A program made the position numbers and the translations under genes. From assembly GCA_022925895.1 (NCBI GenBank), contig JAKSYS010000109.1, forward strand, positions 54,796-118,795: a DNA stretch of 64,000 nucleotides, read 5' to 3'. Source of the stretch: Fragilaria crotonensis. Its lineage: Eukaryota > Bacillariophyta > Fragilariophyceae > Fragilariales > Fragilariaceae. The notes under the pieces are model-generated. The model was not told where the DNA came from. It saw only the letters and a program-made list of their open reading frames with translations, and did not search any database. Of the stretch, positions 58,001 to 64,000 are shown piece after piece (within the stretch, counting starts at the first letter, position 1; each line of letters opens with the position of its first letter).

Positions 58001-59180
58001 TGGGCATCCCAGACCCGACGACGACGGGGCGTTCTGCTACGCTGCCTCGACAGCGAGCACGAACCTCCTTCAGCTCCCTGGTGAGGGCGCCTCTGTGCTG
58101 CGGCGCACAGGCGCGACGCCTCCACCGGTCGCCTCGCGGCGAAGGCGCAGCGCCACGCCACCGAGGGCCGGCTGGCCGCGATCCTCGACGGCTCGCGACC
58201 GATGGAGAAGCGGCGCATCATACGGTCGGCGGCGACCGGCGCGTGGCTCTCCACGGCCGAGCCTCCTCAACGGCTCCGACCTCTCGGCCGAGGAGTTCCG
58301 CGATGGGGTCCGCCTCGTCTGGCCTGACGCCCACTCTCCTCCCACCCCGATGCGACGGATGCGGCGAACGCTTCACGACGGAGCACGCCATGTCCTGTCG
58401 CAAAGGGGCTGATCCTCCACCGCCACAACGACCTCGTGGCGACGTGGGGACAGCTTTGCGGACAGGCGCACACCTCCACAGTCTCTGACGAGCCCTCATC
58501 CAAACGAGTCAGGACGTGCAGGCGGCGGGCGCCAACCGCACCGAGCCCACCCCAGAACTCCGCGGCGACATCGCTGTCCACGGCTTCTGGACCCGAGGCA
58601 CCACGGCGATCTTTGATGTCCGCGTCACCGACACGGATGCCCCTCGAATCGCAACACCGCCCCGGCGAAGGTCCTCCTGCGACACGAGGCGGAGAAGAAG
58701 CCAAATACGGCGCGCTCTGCATTGCGCGACGCCGTACCTTCACTCCTCGTCTTCTCAGTGGACGGGATGCAAGGCGTGGAGGCCGCCGCTTCGCGGCGGC
58801 TAGCCTCCAGCCTTGCTTCCAAATGGAAGCGATCGTACTCCGAAGTGTGTGGCTTCGTACGATCGCGCCTCGCGATCGCCCTGGTTCGCTCCGCGAGCCG
58901 CTGCCTCCGCGCCGATCGCAACCCGATGCGCCGAACCCCCTTCCCGATATGGGACTGCGGAGCGGGCCTCGGCCTCTATCGCATGTAACTGACGTGCCCC
59001 CTCGCCCCTGCCCCCGCTCCCGCTGCCGAACGACGCCTCCCCATGGTGCACGCCCCGGATTCTAGTTTTTCGGATGTATAGCACTGGCGCACCGCTACGC
59101 GATGCCTACGGCACTGTTGTACCGGCCCATTCATACACACATCAGTCAAACATAGCATAGCTCACACGTAACATACATAG
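55087..59180 (+). mobile_element. Non-LTR retrotransposon copy B (frameshifted)
   Basis: The second head-to-tail copy. Its 5' 230 bases are identical to copies A and C apart from the two-base deletion in A. Its 3' untranslated region differs from those of A and C. Confidence 0.85.
55140..58988 (+). pseudogene. Retrotransposon polyprotein, copy B, several frameshifts
   Basis: A long frame covers the region from about 56109 to 57420 (central domain and RT palm up to GVTQGDPL). A lost base at CTCTATGG near 57425 (CTCTCCATGG in copy C) then breaks the frame before YADD. Upstream breaks lie near 55575-56030 and further ones follow near 57575-58330. The C-terminal endonuclease reads in other frames. 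Not translatable as one protein. Confidence 0.8.
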
Positions 59181-59193
59181 CACCCAACACACA
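59181..59193. repeat. Short AC-rich junction between copies B and C
   Basis: CACCCAACACACA joins the 3' end of copy B to the 5' end of copy C. The same CACCCAACACAC follows copy C. Confidence 0.75.
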
Positions 59194-62100
59194 CCACATT
59201 GGAGTTGTCGTCAAGTCAAGCCGACGAGAGAGCCTTTGTGTAGTGTCATGAGTGTGAATGGTGCCGCGAGGGGCAACGCCCGAGGAACGACAGCGAACAG
59301 AGCTGTAACGGCGGTGATCGACGGTGTCGGTCATCGTCGCCTCATGTTGCCAACCGCGCGCCAGGAAATTCAAAACTCCTCGACGCGTAGCGCGCTCGTA
59401 CCCCACGGTACAACGCGCGAGCGTCCGTCCTCTGTCCGTCCGCAGCCGTTGAATGACGACTCGCACGTCGATGCAGACGATGGTTCCACTCGCGAACCGC
59501 CGTTGCGTCGACAGCGACAAGTCCTTCAGCGCTGTTGCGACTGCTCCAGATCGTCGACCTGTGCTCTGTCACGGCCGACAGCTCGCTCCCAGGCTTGTCC
59601 CTGTCGAGTTGCGAACAGGCGCTGCACTTCGTGCAGCTGCTTCAACAACTGCCAGAACAAGCGAGCGCCGCTGCCAACGCCGACAACAGCGACCCTCCGA
59701 TGCTTCTTCACCAGTCCCAGCGCCACTGCGCCCACAGAACACACCCCAGCAACCGAATCCGCCCCCCAGCTGCCGTTCCGACCGCGACCGAGATCCCCAG
59801 CGCTTTCCCCGACATCCCGACAACAAACCGCAACGACTGACGTCGACGGCGACGTCGGCATGACCCCGGAGCCACTGGATCGAGCCCACACTCCGCCGCC
59901 TGCAGACGACACTGACGACCCCTCCTTGCCCGCCCCGACGGAAACTGAGACGGCCGCCAACGCTGGCGAGGACCCGATTCCTGCTTGTCCCCCCGTGACA
60001 GTGGCAGCGGCCAATAGGGCCAACGCCACTGCACGGGAAGATCCAGAGGCGGCCCCCGGACCGGCAGTAACGCCGGACGCGGGAGCCGATCTGCCCGGCT
60101 ACTTCGTAACCGCGGCGGATCGCCTCCTGGATGCCGCCTACGGAGATCACGTCCACGACAACGACGGGACGCATCTCCATGGCGGCTTCTCCGATGACGC
60201 GCTGTGGCAGCGCCGATGGAGGCGGATGGCACAAATCGCCACCACACGCTACCAGGCCCCTGCTGGTAGAGTGGGGAGGCGATTCCTTACCATCCTCACC
60301 TCCGAATTCCGCGGCGTCCGCGAACGCCGATGGAATTCGGAACGACCCCTGGTGTTCGTCGCAACAGTGTTGCAGACGACACCAGGAGTTCGTCGGTCCA
60401 AGGACATTCGTTTGCGCCTCGCGCAACGAATGGACTTGTGGGACCAAGGCCACTTCAAGGCCTTGGTCGACGACGCTGAGGGGGAAGTCCAGTCTCGGCA
60501 ACCCTCCTCCCGTCCACCCGACGAAGAGGCGCAGGCGCGTTCCTTCAACGCTCGCGTCCTCTCCGGCAGACTTCGCTCCGCCGTGCGGACTCTCACCGAC
60601 CGCTCCGGTGGCGGCGTCCGCCAGCCAGACGACCTCTGCTCGAAGGCAGGTCGACCGGTCTGGCAGGTGCTTCAAGAGAAGCACCCTGCCCTCCGCGACC
60701 CGACTTCTGTGGGCGATGCGGATGGGGCTTTCGAGCCCTACCCCGATCTCCCTGCCCCCGTCCCAGTGTGCACTACACAGGACGACGTGGAGGCGATCGC
60801 CTCACGGCTCTCAGGTGCCGCCGGCCCAGGCGGCACCGACGCCGTCGACCTCGCCAACTGGCTTCTTCGTTTCGGACGAGAGTCCGAAGCGCTACGAGAG
60901 GAGATGGCGGCCTGGACCAACTGGCTCGCCAACACCTCGCCGCCTTGGGCAGCCTACCGCGCCGTGATGGCGAATCGCCTCGTTGCTCTTGACAAGCAAC
61001 CAGGCACCCGCCCGGTCGGTATCGGCGAAGTATACCGTCGCCTGTGGGCCAAATGCCTCTTGAAGGCAATCGGCTCGCAGGCGACAGCCGCGTGTGGCAA
61101 CTACAACCTGTGTGCCGGCCTCCAGGCCGGCATCGAAGGCGCCGTACACGCCGTACGTGACGCCTTCGCTGATCCCTCCGTGCTCCCAGCCCCGCCGCCC
61201 GAACCGCAGGACCCCGATGACCCCCTCACGCAAACACCCGAGCCTCCGCCGGTGGCACCGCCTCATGTCCCCCTCGCCAACATGACCTTGGACGAGGCCT
61301 TCGAGGCCATCGCCGACGACGTGGGCATCTCCTCGGCGGAGGCCTCGGCTGTCCTGCTGGTCGACGCGACCAACGGCTTCAACGAGCTCGGCCGCAAGGC
61401 CATGCTCTGGACCGTACGCCACCGCTGGGCCAACGGTGCCCGGTTCAGTTTCAACTGCTACCGGCACTCGGCCCAACTCCTCCTGCGTCGGCGCGGAGGG
61501 GACTGCGAGATCATCCTCTCGCGCGAGGGGGTCACGCAAGGCGACCCCCTCTCCATGGTACTCTATGGACTCGCGCTCACGCCGCTCGCCGAGTCCATAC
61601 GAGCGAGCGTCCCCACGGTCGCACAGCCATGGTACGCGGACGACGCGGCCATGGCAGGCCCCGTCGACGGCATCGCTGAGGCTCAGCGCCTCCTGCTCGA
61701 CCTGGGTCCGCGCCGGGGCTACTTCCCCGAGCCGGACAAATCCATCCTCATCGTCCCGCTCGCGACTCCACCACACGCCCTCGAGTCCCTCGCGGAATTC
61801 AACTTCCGACACGAGGAAGGGCACCGCTACCTGGGCGGCTTCGTGGGGTCAGGCGCAGCCGAGGCGGCATGGGTGGACCCCCAAGTCCAGCAATGGATTG
61901 CGGGAGTCCACCGACTCGCAGGAGCTGCGCGACGGTACCCACAGACCGCCTACGCCGGTCTGTCTCAGTCCCTCCAATCGGAGTGGCAGTACCTCCAGCG
62001 CGTGACGCCAGACATCGCGCCTGCCTTCGCACCGCTGGAGGCTGCCATCGCAACTGTCTTCCTGCCGGCTCTCCTTGCTGCCACGGTCGAGGAGGTTGCC

Positions 62101-63350
62101 AAACTTCGCCCTCTCCTCGCTCTCCCCACGCGACTCGGGGGATTGGGCATCCCGAACCCGACGACCACGGGCGAGCTCTGCTTCGCGTCGTCGACGGAGA
62201 GCACGACCCTACTCCAAGGGTCCCTGCTGTCTGGAGCCCCGCTCTGTGCTACGGAGCACAAGAGGGACGCCTCCAAAGGCCGCCTCGCCGCGAAGGCGAG
62301 TCGGTCTCGCGTCCACGCGAGACGCCTGGACGCGATCATCGCGAGCTCGCGTCCACTGGAGAAGCGACGCATCGTACGGTCGGCGGCGACCGGTGCGTGG
62401 CTTTCCACCCAGCCGAGCCTTCTGAACGGCTCCGACCTCTCGGCCGAAGAGTTCCGAGATGGCGTCCGCCTCCGATTCGGCTTGACGCCAACATCTCTCC
62501 CGCCCCGATGCGACGGATGTGGCGACCGCTTCACGACGGAGCACGCCATGTCCTGTCGCAAAGGAGGCCTGATCCTCCATCGCCACAACGACCTCGTGGC
62601 GACTTGGGGACTCCTTTGCGGACAGGCGTACACCCCCTCCACAGTCTCTGACGAACCCCTCATCCAACCCAGTCAGGACGTGCGAGCGGCCAGCGCCAAC
62701 CACACCGACCCACCCCCAGAGCTCCGCGGCGACATCGCTGTCCACGGGTTCTGGACCCGCGGCACCACAGCGATCTTCGACGTCCGTGTCACGGACACGG
62801 ACGCCCCCTCGAACCGCAACACCTCCCCGGAGAAGGTCCTCCAGCGCCACGAGAAGGAGAAGAAGGACAAATACGGCGCGCTCTGCATTGCGCGCCGCCG
62901 TACCTTCTTCACACCACTCGTGTTCTCGGTGGACGGGATGCAGGGCGTGGAGGCTACCGCCGCTTCGCGGCGGCTAGCCTCCAGCCTTGCTTCCAAATGG
63001 AAGCGATCGTACTCCGAAGTGTGTGGCTTCGTACGATCGCGCCTCGCGATCGCACTGGTTCGCTCCGCGAGCCGCTGCCTCCGCGCCGATCGCAACCCGA
63101 TGCGCCGTACCCCATCCCCGATTTGGGACAGCGGCACGGGCCTCGGCCTCTATCGCATGTAACTGAGGTGCCCCATCGCCCCTGCCCCCGATCCCGCTGC
63201 CGAACGCCGCATCCCCATGAAGCACGCCCCGGATTCTACATTTTTCGATGTATAGCACCGGCGCACCGCTACGCGATGCCTACGGCACTGTTGTACCGGC
63301 CCATTCATACACACATCCCTAGCTTAGTCTAGCTACACGTAACATACATA
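59194..63350 (+). mobile_element. Non-LTR retrotransposon copy C (intact frame), restriction-like-endonuclease type
   Basis: About 4.15 kb, with a short 5' leader, one long ORF, and a 3' untranslated region of about 190 bases ending ACGTAACATACATAG next to an AC-rich tract (63351-63375). There are no LTRs and no terminal inverted repeats. It is visibly richer in G and C than the host genes in the window, and the ORF has strong C/G third positions. Confidence 0.88.
59248..63162 (+). CDS. Retrotransposon ORF: reverse transcriptase plus restriction-like endonuclease, intact
   Basis: About 1,304 residues from the ATG at 59248. The domain order is as follows. Residues 70-140 hold a Cys-rich block (CCDCSRSSTC, then ACPCRVANRRCTSCSCFNNC), which is CXC/tesmin-like. 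Residues 150-290 are a Pro/Asp/Glu-rich linker. About 560-850 is the reverse transcriptase, with catalytic Asp 706 in LLVDATNGFNELG, EGVTQGDPLSM, and YADD at 796-799. A thumb and linker with PTRLGGLGIP follow. The CCHC knuckle is C1088-x2-C1091-x7-H1099-x3-C1103. A restriction-like endonuclease has D1162 (RGDIAVHGFW), D1178 (AIFDVRVTD) and the KDKYGAL motif near 1210. RT, CCHC and C-terminal RLE is the order seen in R2/CRE/NeSL-type elements. With no stop or frameshift, it is potentially active. Confidence 0.9.
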   Translation: MSVNGAARGNARGTTANRAVTAVIDGVGHRRLMLPTARQEIQNSSTRSALVPHGTTRERPSSVRPQPLNDDSHVDADDGSTREPPLRRQRQVLQRCCDCSRSSTCALSRPTARSQACPCRVANRRCTSCSCFNNCQNKRAPLPTPTTATLRCFFTSPSATAPTEHTPATESAPQLPFRPRPRSPALSPTSRQQTATTDVDGDVGMTPEPLDRAHTPPPADDTDDPSLPAPTETETAANAGEDPIPACPPVTVAAANRANATAREDPEAAPGPAVTPDAGADLPGYFVTAADRLLDAAYGDHVHDNDGTHLHGGFSDDALWQRRWRRMAQIATTRYQAPAGRVGRRFLTILTSEFRGVRERRWNSERPLVFVATVLQTTPGVRRSKDIRLRLAQRMDLWDQGHFKALVDDAEGEVQSRQPSSRPPDEEAQARSFNARVLSGRLRSAVRTLTDRSGGGVRQPDDLCSKAGRPVWQVLQEKHPALRDPTSVGDADGAFEPYPDLPAPVPVCTTQDDVEAIASRLSGAAGPGGTDAVDLANWLLRFGRESEALREEMAAWTNWLANTSPPWAAYRAVMANRLVALDKQPGTRPVGIGEVYRRLWAKCLLKAIGSQATAACGNYNLCAGLQAGIEGAVHAVRDAFADPSVLPAPPPEPQDPDDPLTQTPEPPPVAPPHVPLANMTLDEAFEAIADDVGISSAEASAVLLVDATNGFNELGRKAMLWTVRHRWANGARFSFNCYRHSAQLLLRRRGGDCEIILSREGVTQGDPLSMVLYGLALTPLAESIRASVPTVAQPWYADDAAMAGPVDGIAEAQRLLLDLGPRRGYFPEPDKSILIVPLATPPHALESLAEFNFRHEEGHRYLGGFVGSGAAEAAWVDPQVQQWIAGVHRLAGAARRYPQTAYAGLSQSLQSEWQYLQRVTPDIAPAFAPLEAAIATVFLPALLAATVEEVAKLRPLLALPTRLGGLGIPNPTTTGELCFASSTESTTLLQGSLLSGAPLCATEHKRDASKGRLAAKASRSRVHARRLDAIIASSRPLEKRRIVRSAATGAWLSTQPSLLNGSDLSAEEFRDGVRLRFGLTPTSLPPRCDGCGDRFTTEHAMSCRKGGLILHRHNDLVATWGLLCGQAYTPSTVSDEPLIQPSQDVRAASANHTDPPPELRGDIAVHGFWTRGTTAIFDVRVTDTDAPSNRNTSPEKVLQRHEKEKKDKYGALCIARRRTFFTPLVFSVDGMQGVEATAASRRLASSLASKWKRSYSEVCGFVRSRLAIALVRSASRCLRADRNPMRRTPSPIWDSGTGLGLYRM

Positions 63351-63375
63351 GCACCCAACACACACACGCACGCAC
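63351..63375. repeat. AC-rich tract at the right edge of the array
   Basis: CACCCAACACACACACGCAC continues to GCACAAAGC, the right remnant of the presumed AC target. Confidence 0.7.
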
Positions 63376-63685
63376 AAAGCAAATTTAAAAAGGAGTAGGA
63401 TATCATTTGTACCGTCAGTTCATCACCAATCTTAAAAGTCAGAAGGTTCGAAACATTGTAGTCCTTGCATTTCGTCAACCGTCGCAGCTGAAAAAGTTAA
63501 TAGTAGAGGAGAGCGGTGCCAGGGTATTGAGTCTTCTGCGCAGATTCGATTGTCGCTTTAGAACAGATTCCTTAGCTGGCTATAGGCTGACAAACCAGAG
63601 TCAATTCCATTCCAAAAAACTGGTAACATTTGGCGCTTTCTTGCGTAGATCTTGATTGTATTGGAATGAGTTTATGTAACTCAAT
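63376..63685. other. Unassigned, between the array and the repeat protein
   Basis: An 82-codon frame (63407-63655) without ATG context or recognisable similarity. Probably the 3' flank of the minus-strand gene. Confidence 0.3.
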
Positions 63686-64000
63686 CTAGAGGGACGACTG
63701 CGGAATCACGATATTTCCAGAAACCTGGGTTGTGCCCACCGCACGTGTCTCTGTCCAGTCAACCACAGGCGACTGCGGAACCTCGAGGTTTTCAACAACC
63801 TGGGCGGAGTTCACATTCTGCGTATCGTACGAGCTATCCAGAGGCGACTGTGGCGCCTCAGGACTTTCAACAACCAGGGCTGAGTTCACCTGTGTCTCGA
63901 TTGAACTGTCAGGAGGCGACTGCGGAACCTCGGGAGTTTCAGCAACCATCAGTGAGCTCATGTCCTGCGTCTCAATAGAGCTGTCAGGAGGTGACAGCGG
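63686..64000 (-). CDS. C-terminal part of a repetitive protein, 5' end outside the window
   Basis: The minus-strand frame is open from the window edge to TAG at 63686-63688, giving about 104 residues. It is made of four degenerate units of about 26 residues, each with a D-S-S-x-x-T-Q-then-V-x-E-x-P-E-x-P-Q-S pattern (for example VVESPEAPQSPLDSS). Low complexity, acidic, and rich in Pro, Ser and Val. The family is not recognised. Such repeats are typical of extracellular or cell-wall proteins in diatoms, but only the tail is visible. Confidence 0.55.
   Translation of the reverse strand, partial: PLSPPDSSIETQDMSSLMVAETPEVPQSPPDSSIETQVNSALVVESPEAPQSPLDSSYDTQNVNSAQVVENLEVPQSPVVDWTETRAVGTTQVSGNIVIPQSSL

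Noticed and set aside
50936-63375. Array interpreted as CRISPR or satellite DNA
   Set aside because: The repeated unit is about 4.1 kb and codes for a retrotransposon; there are no short regular spacers.

Overview
The window reads as nuclear DNA of a photosynthetic stramenopile, most likely a diatom (probably pennate). The signs are short GT-AG introns, an HSF-type transcription factor with a Gly/Met/Asn repeat tail, a helicase-associated (HA) domain protein, two proteins that begin with a signal peptide followed by a plastid-type F motif, and many mobile elements. Genus and species cannot be assigned from the sequence alone.

Layout. 1-1550: broken gene fragments (an ACT-like C-terminus and a frameshifted, 5'-truncated ClpP) between two degenerate inverted repeats. 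1883-2656: Dre2/anamorsin, a cytosolic Fe-S assembly factor. 2915-6316: a decayed DDE transposon with terminal inverted repeats. 6575-8170: methylmalonate-semialdehyde dehydrogenase. 8702-10115 (-): HSF-domain protein. 12109-16999 (-) and 17857-31552 (+): the C-terminal and N-terminal parts of a giant UBR4/BIG-type ubiquitin ligase, carried as two head-to-head divergent genes. 32924-34683: membrane-anchored leucine-rich-repeat protein. 35330-36350: plastid-type protein broken by two single-base frameshifts. 36409-38561 (-): ribonuclease Z with a plastid-type leader and a SAP-like domain. 39794-45539: small unknown genes, an HA-domain protein and two membrane proteins. 45902-48604 (-): insulin-degrading-enzyme-like M16 metallopeptidase. 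49151-50735: two non-autonomous inverted-repeat elements with visible target-site duplications. 50936-63375: three head-to-tail, GC-rich non-LTR retrotransposons separated by (AC)n tracts. 63686-64000 (-): the repetitive C-terminus of a protein that starts beyond the window.

The two most notable signals are these. First, UBR4 is split: the UBR box, ZZ finger and zinc-ribbon region are encoded on the + strand, while the hemi-RING and C-terminal domain are encoded divergently on the - strand. A single inversion explains this exactly. Second, a tandem array of retrotransposons carries reverse transcriptase, a CCHC knuckle and a restriction-like endonuclease, and appears to target AC microsatellites. 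Only the third copy has an uninterrupted reading frame.

Several otherwise conserved genes carry isolated -1 frameshifts, most of them at or next to short homopolymers. Some apparent pseudogenes may therefore be consensus errors.
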